Assembly: GCF_000455245.1 (NCBI RefSeq)
Contig: NZ_HG005170.1
Coordinates: forward strand, 85,465-132,868
DNA from: Nesterenkonia massiliensis
GTDB taxonomy: Bacteria > Actinomycetota > Actinomycetes > Actinomycetales > Micrococcaceae
Length of the DNA: 47,404 nucleotides
Direction: 5' to 3'
Numbering within the stretch: the first letter of the stretch is position 1; every line of letters begins with the position of its first letter. The translations under genes were made by a program, and so were the position numbers. Shown here one piece after another: positions 34,487 through 43,583 of this stretch. The notes below the pieces were generated by a model that saw only the letters and a program-made list of their open reading frames with translations, did no database searches and was not told the DNA's origin.

Positions 34487-35683
34487 GTGTTCAGGATGAT
34501 CAACCCCGTTCGCGAGTACGCATGGGGGTCAACTCACGCGTTCAGCGAGCTCTTTGGCTGGCCCCCTTCGGCGACCCCGCAGGCCGAAATCTGGATGGGA
34601 ACCCACGCGGGTGCGCCCTCAGAGGTGCAGCTGGAGAATCGCGATGCCACCATGCCGCTGCGCGAGGTCCTTAGGTCCGAGCTGCCTTTCCTGCTGAAGA
34701 TTCTTGCCGCTGATAAGCCGCTGTCCATTCAGGCTCACCCCACCCAGGCTGCTGCTCGAGCTGGTTTCGAGGCTGAGAACTCTGCTGGCATTGAGCTCAC
34801 AGCCGCACAGCGGAATTACAAGGACCCCCACCACAAACCCGAACTGATTGTGGCGATCACCGAATTCTCCGCGCTCTGCGGCTTCCGGCCCTATGCTGAG
34901 GCTGCCGCTGATCTGCGCGCACTCTCTGATGCGCTGCAGAAGGACTACCCGGGGTTGGAGGTGCTCCTCCAGCACGTGGAGTCGCAGAACTACGACGCCG
35001 CCCTGGAATGGGTGCTGCGCAGCGGAGCGCCCGAGGCTGGCGCCGTGGCAGCTGCTCTGGGTGAGGCGGCTGCTGACGGCGTGCTCACCGACGTTGGACT
35101 CAACGCAGCGCTGTTGGATACCCTGCAGCGCACCACTGCTGCATTCCCCGCCGATCCGGGGGTGCTGGTGGCCACCCTGCTCCACCGGATGGATCTGCGC
35201 CCCGGTGAGGGACTCTTCCTGCCAGCAGGGAACCTGCACGCCTATTTGAGCGGGGTGGGCGTGGAAGTCATGGCTGCTTCAGACAATGTCCTGCGCGGAG
35301 GCCTGACATCCAAACATATTGATGTCCCCGAACTCCTTGCTGTTGTTCAGCCAGACGTGCTGCCGCTGCCGTACTGTGAACCAGTCAGCACCCAGAGCGG
35401 TGTGCTCAACTACTTGCCGCCGGTAGAAGAATTTCAGCTAACACGGATAGATTTCCCTGCAGCGGGTTCAGCCCACACGCTGAGCCCACAGGCTGCAGCC
35501 GTTGCCATCTGCACGGCAGGCACGGCCCACGCCCGGGCCGCGGAAGACACGAGGACTCTCACACTTGCTGCCGGCGAGTCAGTTTTTATTGAATCAGGCG
35601 AGCAGATCACATTCAGCACTGACCAGGAGGCTCAGATTTTCATCGCTATCGCTCAGGGTTCGCCGGCGCGGGACAACGCATGA
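34487..35683 (+). CDS. manA: Mannose-6-phosphate isomerase, class I
   Basis: A zinc enzyme interconverting fructose 6-phosphate and mannose 6-phosphate, the entry to GDP-mannose for glycans. The 398-residue protein has Y-A-W-G-S near the N-terminus, the metal motif L-S-I-Q-A-H-P, H-K-P-E-L, E-F-S-A-L-C-G-F-R, and the catalytic-site region L-P-A-G-N-L-H-A-Y-L-S-G-V-G-V-E-V-M-A-A-S-D-N. The GTG at 34487 is chosen because TATGGT ends 7 nt upstream. Its last codons overlap the gtrA-family gene (ATGA). manA also lies in the same neighbourhood as whiB2 and ahcY in mycobacteria. Confidence 0.93.
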   Translation: MFRMINPVREYAWGSTHAFSELFGWPPSATPQAEIWMGTHAGAPSEVQLENRDATMPLREVLRSELPFLLKILAADKPLSIQAHPTQAAARAGFEAENSAGIELTAAQRNYKDPHHKPELIVAITEFSALCGFRPYAEAAADLRALSDALQKDYPGLEVLLQHVESQNYDAALEWVLRSGAPEAGAVAAALGEAAADGVLTDVGLNAALLDTLQRTTAAFPADPGVLVATLLHRMDLRPGEGLFLPAGNLHAYLSGVGVEVMAASDNVLRGGLTSKHIDVPELLAVVQPDVLPLPYCEPVSTQSGVLNYLPPVEEFQLTRIDFPAAGSAHTLSPQAAAVAICTAGTAHARAAEDTRTLTLAAGESVFIESGEQITFSTDQEAQIFIAIAQGSPARDNA

Positions 35684-36246
35684 TGTCCCAACTGTGGTCT
35701 AAAGGGATCGGTCTCTTCCGCACCTTGTGGCGTGAACTGGCTAAGTTCGGCGTCGTCGGGGGAATGGCCTTCATCATCGACTCCGGCATCTTCATCTGGC
35801 TGATCTCCGGCCCGATGGCGGACTCCCATGTGAAATCCAAAGCCATTGCGGTCGCAGTGGCGACGCTGTTCTCCTGGATCGGCAACCGATACTGGACATT
35901 CCGGCACCAGCGCACCAAGACGCGCAGCCGCGAGCTGGTGATGTTTGTTGTCATGAACCTGATCGGACTCGGTATTCAGTCCGGCTGTGTGGCCTTCTCC
36001 TACTACGTGCTGGGCTTGACCTCAACGCAGGCATCATTCATCTCCGGAAGCGTCATCGGCATGATCCTGGCCATGTGCTTCCGATTTGTCGCCTACAAGT
36101 TCTGGGTATTCACCGGTGACGAAGTCTCCGCCTCCGCTGAGCGCAGCGGGTCCCAGCAATCTCCGCATATGATCGCGGATTCTGATCTGGTCAGCCCTGA
36201 AGCAGGCGCAGACCCAGAACCGGGCACCCCTCACCGCAGCGGTTAG
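35680..36246 (+). CDS. GtrA family membrane protein
   Basis: A 188-residue protein with four membrane helices (about 22-42, 52-70, 85-110 and 118-140) and the GtrA pattern K-F-G-V-V-G-G then F-S-W-I-G-N-R-Y-W-T-F and R-F-V-A-Y-K-F-W-V-F. GtrA proteins are proposed flippases or carriers for polyprenyl-linked sugars used in cell-surface glycans. It is coupled to manA by ATGA, which supports a role in mannose-derived glycan supply. The hydrophilic C-terminal 50 residues are variable. Confidence 0.88.
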   Translation: MMSQLWSKGIGLFRTLWRELAKFGVVGGMAFIIDSGIFIWLISGPMADSHVKSKAIAVAVATLFSWIGNRYWTFRHQRTKTRSRELVMFVVMNLIGLGIQSGCVAFSYYVLGLTSTQASFISGSVIGMILAMCFRFVAYKFWVFTGDEVSASAERSGSQQSPHMIADSDLVSPEAGADPEPGTPHRSG

Positions 36247-36264
36247 GAGCCATCCGTCTGCATC

Positions 36265-37023
36265 TCAGGCCAGTCCCTCGTTGCTGAGCATCTGCTTCCA
36301 GGTCTCACCTTCGGGGGCACCCTGGAATAGCACCACTGTGCCCTGCTGAGCCCAAGTCTGCAGCAGAGTCTCTGCGGTGTCCTTAGCCCACGCGGTGACC
36401 ACCATCGGGCTGCTGGGCTCTTGCGGTGTGGGCTCTTGCGGTGTGTTTGGCAACGGCACCACCGGCAGCGGTGCATTGAGTCGGTCGGGGTGCTGGCGGA
36501 CCTCGGCAGAGATATCCAGGACCCACGCCGGGACCTCCAGACCGGTGGCATCGGTGAAGGACGCATCCAGCATTCCATGGGAGATCACCGCCAGATCTGC
36601 CTCTCCCAGCGCTTCGGAGTCAAGCCATGCCGAGGGGTGATCAGTCACCACAAGGCTGGCGCGCAGGACCTCGGCGGCGTCGTCGGCTGAGGGCATCAAC
36701 TGCACCTCGGCCCCCAGCGCAGAAGCCGCTAGCACCAGGGCGGCAGCCTTCCAATGGGTCGCCATATCGAGGACTACCAGCGGCCGGGACTCGCCCACCG
36801 GCTCATCTTCGATGTCATATTCATCACGTAGCAGCCCGATGAGCTTGATAGCCCAGTTGGCCAGAACCCGACCGGAAAGTTCCACTCTGTCCCCGGTCTC
36901 GGCGTCATAGTGGACCACCGCGGGCTGCGGCCGGGAGGCCAGGGACTCAAGCAGTTGGGCGAAATCTTCAGGCGGCTGCTGGGACGGGGAGTTCAGGGTC
37001 AGCGGGCTCATCAGGGATGACAT
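36265..37023 (-). CDS. TIGR03089 family protein
   Basis: A 252-residue protein resembling the N-terminal part of an acyl-adenylate-forming enzyme: an opening F-A-Q-L-L-E-S-L-A-S-R-P, V-H-Y-D, G-E-x-V-E-L-S-G-type strand, N-W-A-I-K-L-I-G-L-L, and A-T-H-W-K-A-A-A-L-V-L-A-A-S-A-L-G-A. It lacks the AMP-binding core and C-terminal lid, as the actinobacterial TIGR03089 family does, so enzymatic activity is unlikely. Function is unknown. The second ATG, four codons in (37011), has an AAGGA at better spacing and may be the true start. It is divergent from whiB and convergent with the gtrA-family gene. Confidence 0.8.
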   Translation of the reverse strand: MSSLMSPLTLNSPSQQPPEDFAQLLESLASRPQPAVVHYDAETGDRVELSGRVLANWAIKLIGLLRDEYDIEDEPVGESRPLVVLDMATHWKAAALVLAASALGAEVQLMPSADDAAEVLRASLVVTDHPSAWLDSEALGEADLAVISHGMLDASFTDATGLEVPAWVLDISAEVRQHPDRLNAPLPVVPLPNTPQEPTPQEPSSPMVVTAWAKDTAETLLQTWAQQGTVVLFQGAPEGETWKQMLSNEGLA

Positions 37024-37067
37024 CCTTCGATAGGTTCACAGGGCCTTCGACGACTCGCCGGGAGCAC

Positions 37068-37097
37068 TTGACGAATGTTTACTTACGCCAGTGTAAT
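37068..37097 (+). promoter_or_regulatory. Promoter of whiB
   Basis: TTGACG (37068-37073) and TGTAAT (37092-37097) are 18 bp apart and lie about 68 bp before the whiB ATG, leaving a normal 5' leader with a Shine-Dalgarno. Confidence 0.55.
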
Positions 37098-37164
37098 TAG
37101 GTGCAGAGACACCGACCACCAACTGCTTAGAGCGTACAGAAAGCGACTCAGGGGAGGCCCACAT

Positions 37165-37752
37165 ATGGGGAAGGCACAGCGGCTGAGCGACATCAGCCCG
37201 GACCAGGACGCCAGACCGGTCCGCAGAAGCGGGCTGGATGTGCCGTCGGACTGGTTTGTCGACCCCGCCGACCCCCAGGCTGCTGAGAAGCTGGAGCACG
37301 GACTCTCCCTGGAGGAGCAGGCCACCGCATTCCTTGCTGCCCAGGAGGACGCCGAAACGGGTGGCTCGGTGGAATCGGATACCTCCGCAGGTACAGTGAC
37401 CGCGCTCAGTGAGGCACCTTCCCGCCGCACTGAGCACGGCGCTGAGACTTCTCAGGGTGCAGGTGCATCCCAGGACGCAGGCGCCGTCTGGCTGGGCATC
37501 CCCACCCTGATGCCCGCCGAGCAGGTCGAAGGCGAGTTGGCCTGGCAGGTCGATGCTTTGTGCGCACAAACCGACCCCGAAGCGTTCTTCCCTGAAAAGG
37601 GCGGGTCCACCCGGGATGCCAAGAAGGTCTGCGCAGCCTGCACCGTGAAGCAGGAATGCCTGGACTACGCGCTGTCCAATGACGAGCGCTTCGGCATCTG
37701 GGGCGGCCTCTCTGAACGAGAACGCCGGAAACTGAAGAAGCGGGCAGTCTGA
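37165..37752 (+). CDS. WhiB family iron-sulfur transcriptional regulator (WhiB2/WhmD-like)
   Basis: A 195-residue protein whose last 75 residues are the WhiB domain: Cys in D-A-L-C-A-Q-T-D, then C-A-A-C (C-x2-C), then Q-E-C-L-D-Y, giving four Cys for a 4Fe-4S cluster, followed by F-G-I-W-G-G-L and a basic C-terminus for DNA contact. The C-x2-C spacing and the neighbours (DUF3499, manA, ahcY) point to the WhiB2/WhmD branch, which acts in septation and cell division. The 115-residue N-terminal extension is acidic and variable. The ATG at 37165 has GGGGAGG upstream. Its stop codon overlaps the apparent CTG start of the glycosyltransferase. Confidence 0.93.
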   Translation: MGKAQRLSDISPDQDARPVRRSGLDVPSDWFVDPADPQAAEKLEHGLSLEEQATAFLAAQEDAETGGSVESDTSAGTVTALSEAPSRRTEHGAETSQGAGASQDAGAVWLGIPTLMPAEQVEGELAWQVDALCAQTDPEAFFPEKGGSTRDAKKVCAACTVKQECLDYALSNDERFGIWGGLSERERRKLKKRAV

Positions 37753-40700
37753 TCAGCCCGACTGCTCAACTCCACATCGCCGCCGTCGTACTGCACGACG
37801 GCGGCGGTTTAGCGTCTGCCCAGTGGTCTCCCACCGGACGGGCGCTGAATCTCAGTGCCGCCCTTGACTCTCAGACCAGGCAGCCCGATTCGGTCATCGA
37901 ACTCAGCTCCGCAGGCTACGCAGGTCCTGAGGACCTCTCCCGTTCACTGCGTTCAAAGCTACTGAGCAATAAGCGTCACGCCAAGCAGACCACGACTGCA
38001 GGACCGGGCGGCACCAAAACCACGCAGCTGTGGCGCACCCTCGAACGGCATCTTCCCGATGGCTTCAGCGCCCGGTATCAGTGGTTGTGGATTCTGCCCG
38101 CTGACGCCGTTCCCGCTCCTGATGCGCTGGAACGGCTGGAGGACCGGCTCTTCACGGTGAAGGACGAGGCGACACACTTCCAGGTGGAGATCGTGGGCGC
38201 CAAACAGCTCCACGCTGATGCGGCAGAGCCACGCCTGGTCAATGCCGGACTCTGGAGCGCAGGCTCAGGGGAGGTCGTCACACTGACCGAACCCCGGGAG
38301 CTGGATCAGGGCCAATACGACGGACGGGATCAGGTTCCGGCCGTCTCGGCCCACGGCATGCTCATCCATGCCGGACTCTTCGGCGACCTCGGTGGCTTCG
38401 ACCCGGCACTTCCCGGGGACTACGCCGCAGCTGACCTATGTGCCCGGGCCCGCGAGGTCGGTGCGCTCACCGTGCTTGAACCCACCGCCCGCATCTGGCG
38501 GCCTACTCCGCCCCCGCGCGAGGTGGTGCACCGTTACGGCGGCACACTGTGGCTGCCTGCCCCGCAGCGCCGTGGACAGATTCGTGCCCGGCTGGCGCAG
38601 GCCAACCCGATCGCAGTGCCATTCCTCTGGGTGGGGCTCTGGTTGGCGGCTGCGCTGCGGCTGATAGCCCTGATGGTCTGTAAAGCTCCCGACGCCGCGC
38701 TGGGGCAGTTCTTCGCCTCCGCCTCGGCCTTGCTGAACTGGGCTGCCGTCGCCCATGTGCGCCGTTTCCGGGCGCAGGGACGCAAAGCCGCATTGGCCAG
38801 ACCCGAGCGGCTGCGCCAACTGAGTACGGACACCCACAAGAACTCCCCGGACAAGTCCTCCGACAAAACGGCAGACAAAACCGCGGCACGGGCTATTCTC
38901 ACCGCCGGGCGCAGCGCTGTGGCTCAAGACCGTCTCGATGGCGAGAAGCTGCGCTCTCAGCGCCGTCGCGACATCACCGCCGAGACAGTGGGACTGCATG
39001 CCCTGCGTACCGGGCGCCGGTCCAGCACCCAGCCGGGAAGCATCGAGCAGGATGATGCGCTGATCGATATCGGCTCCGGTGACGGCGAATTTGATGAGAT
39101 GCCGGCCCGGCGCTCTGAGGACCGGCTCGGACTCTTCATTGTGCTCACCGCGCTGATCGGCGTATCCCTGGTGGCCTTCCGTGATCTCCTCACAGCCCCG
39201 GCCCTGGGCGGGGGAGCAGCCATGCCTGTCTCCGGCTCTATCGGCGAGGTCTGGCAGCATACGGTGAGCTTCCTTGCGGCCGACTCGCTGGGGGAGCGCG
39301 CCGCCGCTGACCCGTTTTCACTGTTGCTGCTGGTCTTCTCGGTGCTGAGCGCCGGGCACGCCTCTGCAGTGCTGTTGTGGATCGTGATTCTGGCGGCCCC
39401 GCTGAGCGCGGCGACGGCATGGTGGGCTGCCGGGCTCTGGAGCAGCAAAGCCTTCCACCGTGTTCTGGCGGCACTGATCTGGGCACTGGTGCCCGCCCTG
39501 CATACTGCTGTGGGCCAGGGCCGGCTGGGCGCTGTGATCGCCCATATTCTGCTGCCGCTGGTGGTCATGGCCGGGGTGCGAGCGCTGCGTGCCCGTAAAG
39601 CCCATGCGCTGCACACGGCAGACGATTCGGTACCGGGCACGCGGGTGGCTTCGCTGCGGCTGGCCACCGGCTGGGAAACTGCCGCTGGTGCTGGAATCCT
39701 GCTGGCCCTTACTGCGGCTGCCGCGCCGGTGCTGCTGGTTCCGGCAGTGCTGATCTGTGCAGTGGGTGGCCTGCTAGGTGGCCGCACCGCCCGGGTGCTG
39801 TGGCTGATTCCGGTGCCCGCGCTGGCTCTGTTTGCGCCCATGCTGATATCTGCTGTGGACCGCGGCGCCAATGTGGCCGCTGTGTTGCTGGCCGAACCTG
39901 GCCGGGTTCTCAGTTCAGCCCAGGCCGGTATGCCGGCCCCGTTGTGGCAGCAGCTGCTGGGCTACTCGCAGGCTTTCGACGCAGCTGCCGGACTCCCCGG
40001 TGCCTCAGGTATTGATGCCTGGCTGCCGGCTCTGTTCAACGGCAGCTTCTGGACTCTGCGGATCGCGCTGCTGACTGGCGCGCCGCTGCTGGTCATTGCC
40101 TTGCTCGCCATTGTGGCCGCAGGGCGACGACGTCTGGTGCTTACTGCCGGACTGATCGCCCTGGGCGCTGCTGGTTTCTCGGTGCTGAGCGGGCTGCTTG
40201 CTGCAGGCACCGCCGACGGTGAACTGCTGCCGGCCTACTCCGGGCCGCTGGTCTCGGTGATAGTGCTGTGTCTGATTGTGGCGGCACTGAGCGCCTTGGA
40301 GGTCTCCAGTTCCGGGGAATCGGTCTTCGGCGGACTGTTCGCCCCGGTGGCTGCCACCTTGCTGGTACTGGCCGTCTTCGCCTCGGGAGTGCTGTGGGCT
40401 GCACCGCGGATTCTGCCTGCCTCCGAACGAGGAGAGCAGACGGTCACTGCCATTAATGAGCAGCCAGTGCTGATTGGTCGCGGTGCGGAACGAACGATCC
40501 CCTCCACAGCGGCAGATCAGGGCCGCGGCCCTGCCGCACTGCGCACTCTGGTGCTCAGCAACGGCCCCCACGGAGTTTCCGCCGAAGTGGTCGCCGGAGC
40601 AGGACGCACCCTCGATAAGCAGCGCACAGCCGTGGCCGCAGACGGCCTGCCGCTATGGGCCACTGAGCAGGAAGACCCCCACGAACCCGGTGAGCTCAAC

Positions 40701-41417
40701 GCCGCCCACCAGTCCCTGGGGGAGTTGGTGGCCGCCATCGTGTCACCGGGCTCAGAGCACATTCCCGGGCTGATGCAGCAGTTGGGCATCGGCTTTGTGC
40801 TGATCCCCGCCGGCGAGGGTCCGCTGGCAGATGCCGCCGATACCGCTGGCGGCCTAGTGCGCGTGGGTCAGACCGATACCGGTGCCCTGTGGCGCGCCGA
40901 TGTACCCGAGGACAGCGCCCTGCCTGCTGCACCGGGAATCGCCGGAGTGGCCACCGCCTGGGCGCGCCTGGTCGATGCCGAAGGCGAGTTCCTGGCCCTG
41001 CTGCCCAGCCACCAGCAACGCATCGAGGTGGATCTGGCCAGTATCCGCACCCCCGAGGGCGAGCCGCTGGAGTTCGACAGCGACCAGGAGTACTTCCTGG
41101 AAGTCGCCGCTGAACGTGCCGGGGGTTGGCATGCCAGCCTGAACGGAGAATCCCTACGGCCAGCTACCGAGCGCAGCACCGGGGAGGAGGAGCTGCCTTG
41201 GATGCGGCGCTTCCACCTGCCGGCTGACACCGGTGAGCTCAGCGCCTACCATCGCTCCACCTTCCAATACCCGGTGCTCATCGGGGTGGGCCTTGTCCTA
41301 GTGCTGTTCCTGTTGATCGCCATGCCGCTTCCGCGCAGTTGGCGCATTCAGCCGGTCATTAGCGGGGCTGCGGACCAGCGGGCCCGCAACCCGCTTCGGG
41401 AGGAGACCCAGCTGTGA
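37749..41417 (+). CDS. Giant membrane glycosyltransferase (family 2-like) with apparent CTG start
   Basis: The protein has 1222 residues: an N-terminal GT2-type domain (I-A-A-V-V-L-H-D-G-G at about 9-18, A-A-L-D-S-Q-T-R-Q-P-D, W-I-L-P-A-D-A-V-P with the D-x-D-like metal site near 112-120), then about ten membrane helices (roughly 300-330 and 465-880) and a large outer domain ending in one last helix before R-S-W-R-I. It probably adds sugars to a lipid-linked envelope glycan. No ATG, GTG or TTG exists in frame between the previous stop (37713) and a TTG at 38082, which would cut away half of the GT2 domain. CTG at 37749, overlapping the whiB stop as CTGA, fits best. DUF5719 follows with a GTGA overlap. 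Confidence 0.75.
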   Translation: MISPTAQLHIAAVVLHDGGGLASAQWSPTGRALNLSAALDSQTRQPDSVIELSSAGYAGPEDLSRSLRSKLLSNKRHAKQTTTAGPGGTKTTQLWRTLERHLPDGFSARYQWLWILPADAVPAPDALERLEDRLFTVKDEATHFQVEIVGAKQLHADAAEPRLVNAGLWSAGSGEVVTLTEPRELDQGQYDGRDQVPAVSAHGMLIHAGLFGDLGGFDPALPGDYAAADLCARAREVGALTVLEPTARIWRPTPPPREVVHRYGGTLWLPAPQRRGQIRARLAQANPIAVPFLWVGLWLAAALRLIALMVCKAPDAALGQFFASASALLNWAAVAHVRRFRAQGRKAALARPERLRQLSTDTHKNSPDKSSDKTADKTAARAILTAGRSAVAQDRLDGEKLRSQRRRDITAETVGLHALRTGRRSSTQPGSIEQDDALIDIGSGDGEFDEMPARRSEDRLGLFIVLTALIGVSLVAFRDLLTAPALGGGAAMPVSGSIGEVWQHTVSFLAADSLGERAAADPFSLLLLVFSVLSAGHASAVLLWIVILAAPLSAATAWWAAGLWSSKAFHRVLAALIWALVPALHTAVGQGRLGAVIAHILLPLVVMAGVRALRARKAHALHTADDSVPGTRVASLRLATGWETAAGAGILLALTAAAAPVLLVPAVLICAVGGLLGGRTARVLWLIPVPALALFAPMLISAVDRGANVAAVLLAEPGRVLSSAQAGMPAPLWQQLLGYSQAFDAAAGLPGASGIDAWLPALFNGSFWTLRIALLTGAPLLVIALLAIVAAGRRRLVLTAGLIALGAAGFSVLSGLLAAGTADGELLPAYSGPLVSVIVLCLIVAALSALEVSSSGESVFGGLFAPVAATLLVLAVFASGVLWAAPRILPASERGEQTVTAINEQPVLIGRGAERTIPSTAADQGRGPAALRTLVLSNGPHGVSAEVVAGAGRTLDKQRTAVAADGLPLWATEQEDPHEPGELNAAHQSLGELVAAIVSPGSEHIPGLMQQLGIGFVLIPAGEGPLADAADTAGGLVRVGQTDTGALWRADVPEDSALPAAPGIAGVATAWARLVDAEGEFLALLPSHQQRIEVDLASIRTPEGEPLEFDSDQEYFLEVAAERAGGWHASLNGESLRPATERSTGEEELPWMRRFHLPADTGELSAYHRSTFQYPVLIGVGLVLVLFLLIAMPLPRSWRIQPVISGAADQRARNPLREETQL
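37778..37806 (+). repeat. Perfect 12-bp hairpin at the whiB-glycosyltransferase junction
   Basis: Arms 37778-37789 and 37795-37806 pair without mismatch around a 5-nt loop, followed by GTTTAG. It lies 26 bp after the whiB stop but inside the glycosyltransferase frame, so it may partly terminate whiB transcripts. Confidence 0.65.
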
Positions 41418-43477
41418 GTGCGAAGAAGGTCAGCAAGTACATCCGCCAGCAGCGCCGCGAGCGACGTCGTGCCGAGAAGCTGCGTGAACGCGAAGCTAAG
41501 CAGGCGGCCAAGACGCCAAAACCGCAGCGCAGCCCGCGGAATCCACAACGCGCCGGTAGTAAGAAACACGCAACCGCGGCACCGGCACTGACAGGGTCAG
41601 AGCAAACCCAAGCAACCGGCCCGGCCCCGCGTCATGGAGCAGGGGAACAGCCCAGCGCAGGTGCCCAGCCCAGCGCTGCTGCCCACCACAGCGCGGACCA
41701 CAGGCACAGCGCGGACCACCAGGACACCGCCAGCCATGAGACTCCAGAGCCCACGCCGGTCCTGGAAGGGCTAGCAGCCGAAGACTCCCAGCGCGCCCCC
41801 GGCAGCGGCACCCGGGCGGCCGCCGTCGTGGTTGGTCTTGGACTTATCGCTGCCCTGGCCGGTTCCGCCGGATTCGATCTGACCCGCAGCAGCGAGCGCG
41901 CCCCCGCTGGGCTTGCCGCGCACAGCATCAGCGCCCCCGCGGTCACTGAACGGATCTTCTGTCCGGCCATGCCCGGACAGCCGGACTCGATCACCGATCA
42001 GGGCATGCTGACTTACGCTGAGCGTGACCCCTCAGCCACCTCGCGCATCGATACCGTCATGCTGCCCACCGGTGCAGAGACGGATCCGGTTGCTCAGTGG
42101 GCTGAGCTGAGTCAGGAAGGTCGCGGATCAGCAGAGGACGCCGAACCGGGCTTCACCCAGCAGAACCACACCGAAGGTTCGGTCCTGGAGATCCAGCCCC
42201 CCGAAGAGACGCCCGAAAACACCCCCGAGGACCCTCGTGCCCGCCGGGTCACCCTGGCCACCGGCTTCACCTACTACGCAGAATCCGGTCCGCTGGCTGG
42301 CCTGGCCGCCGCCCCCTGCACGAATCCGCAGCGCAATCAGTGGTTCTTAGGTCCGGAGGTCGGCAGCGGGGCGATGTCCCTGCTGAGCCTGGCCAACCCG
42401 CATGACCGGCCGGCAACGGTGGAGATCACCACCTATGACCGTGAGGGAGATCGCGGATCAACAGGCGCCACCACCGTTTTAGTCCCAGAGCAGTCGGTGC
42501 GCAGTGTGAATCTGGCCGGGCTGACAACGGACTCGGCCACAGCAGTGCAGGTCCACGCCTCAGGGGCGCCAGTGGCCGCAGCCCTGCAGTCTGCCCGCAC
42601 CTCGGGTCAAGAGGGCCTCGGCGTGGAGCTGCTTCCGGCGCAGACCAGCGCACTGTCCCATGTGATGCCCGGTGTGCTCACCGGAGCCGACGACGACGCC
42701 GCACAGCTTCACCTCTACATCCCCGGTGATCAGCAGGCCACCGTTGAACTGCAGGTCTTTGATGAGAACAGTCAGGTCCCCACTGAGGCCCCTGGAGTGT
42801 TCTCAGCAGAAGCCGGTCGGGTCGCGGTACTGGACCTAGGCGGCTTGGAGTCCGGCAGCTATGACGTGGTGGTGCGCACCGATGTGCCGAGCCTGGCCGC
42901 GGTGCGCAGTCCCGGCGATGGTGAGCCGATCATCACTGACACTGGCGTCGGCTTCGATCCCATCACTGGAGAAGCCCTGCCTGAGCAGAGTGAAGAGGAC
43001 CCTGCTCCGGATTTCAGCTGGTCTGCCTCAGCGGCGGCCCTCAGCCCAGGTTTTGGCGCGCTCCTGCCCCGAGCTGCTTCTCCTGAAGAGGATGAGGCTG
43101 CACCGGAGGGCGAAACTGCGGAGGGCGGGGATGCTGTGGAGCTGGAATCTCAGCTGCGCCTCTTCGCCCCGGCTGAGGAGGACACTCCCGCCGTTGTGGG
43201 AGTCAACCTGCGGCTAGTCAACACGTACGGGACCTCCACTGAGCCTTTCACCGTGGAACTGACCCCCGGGGCGGGACTGACCCTGGACGCTGAGGAGCTG
43301 GCCGAACGGGCCGAAGAAGCAGAGATCGGGGAAGTGGCCGCCGTCGTCGTGGATCACGCCGAGGCCCCGGCCTACGGAACGCTGATCACCCGAAGCGAAG
43401 ATGGCCGCTTCACCGCAACTGCACTGCGTCCGCTGACCCGCGGCGCCCAGCACGTCCCGCTGCATATCGGGCAATAA
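41414..43477 (+). CDS. DUF5719 family membrane-anchored protein
   Basis: A 687-residue protein: a basic, Ala/His-rich cytoplasmic N-terminus (about 1-135) with a low-complexity H-S-A-D-H repeat, one membrane segment (about 138-155), and a 530-residue extracytoplasmic part rich in beta-strand patterns, with long acidic linkers. This layout and its place right after the GT2 glycosyltransferase are characteristic of actinobacterial DUF5719. Its function is unknown, probably in the envelope with the glycosyltransferase. The start is GTG at 41414 overlapping the previous stop (GTGA), with GGAGGAG 9 nt upstream. Confidence 0.85.
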   Translation: MSAKKVSKYIRQQRRERRRAEKLREREAKQAAKTPKPQRSPRNPQRAGSKKHATAAPALTGSEQTQATGPAPRHGAGEQPSAGAQPSAAAHHSADHRHSADHQDTASHETPEPTPVLEGLAAEDSQRAPGSGTRAAAVVVGLGLIAALAGSAGFDLTRSSERAPAGLAAHSISAPAVTERIFCPAMPGQPDSITDQGMLTYAERDPSATSRIDTVMLPTGAETDPVAQWAELSQEGRGSAEDAEPGFTQQNHTEGSVLEIQPPEETPENTPEDPRARRVTLATGFTYYAESGPLAGLAAAPCTNPQRNQWFLGPEVGSGAMSLLSLANPHDRPATVEITTYDREGDRGSTGATTVLVPEQSVRSVNLAGLTTDSATAVQVHASGAPVAAALQSARTSGQEGLGVELLPAQTSALSHVMPGVLTGADDDAAQLHLYIPGDQQATVELQVFDENSQVPTEAPGVFSAEAGRVAVLDLGGLESGSYDVVVRTDVPSLAAVRSPGDGEPIITDTGVGFDPITGEALPEQSEEDPAPDFSWSASAAALSPGFGALLPRAASPEEDEAAPEGETAEGGDAVELESQLRLFAPAEEDTPAVVGVNLRLVNTYGTSTEPFTVELTPGAGLTLDAEELAERAEEAEIGEVAAVVVDHAEAPAYGTLITRSEDGRFTATALRPLTRGAQHVPLHIGQ

Positions 43478-43569
43478 CGCCTGACCCCGGGTCGGTGCCC
43501 GATGTTGAGCTGGGCACAGCCGGACGCAACATGCCCAGCCGGCTCCCAGAAAACTGTGGCTGCGCTGGG

Positions 43570-43575
43570 TAGGCT
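43570..43575 (+). promoter_or_regulatory. -10 element for leaderless DUF3499 gene
   Basis: TAGGCT ends 8 nt before the GTG at 43584. Confidence 0.5.
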
Positions 43576-43583
43576 CAGGCACC

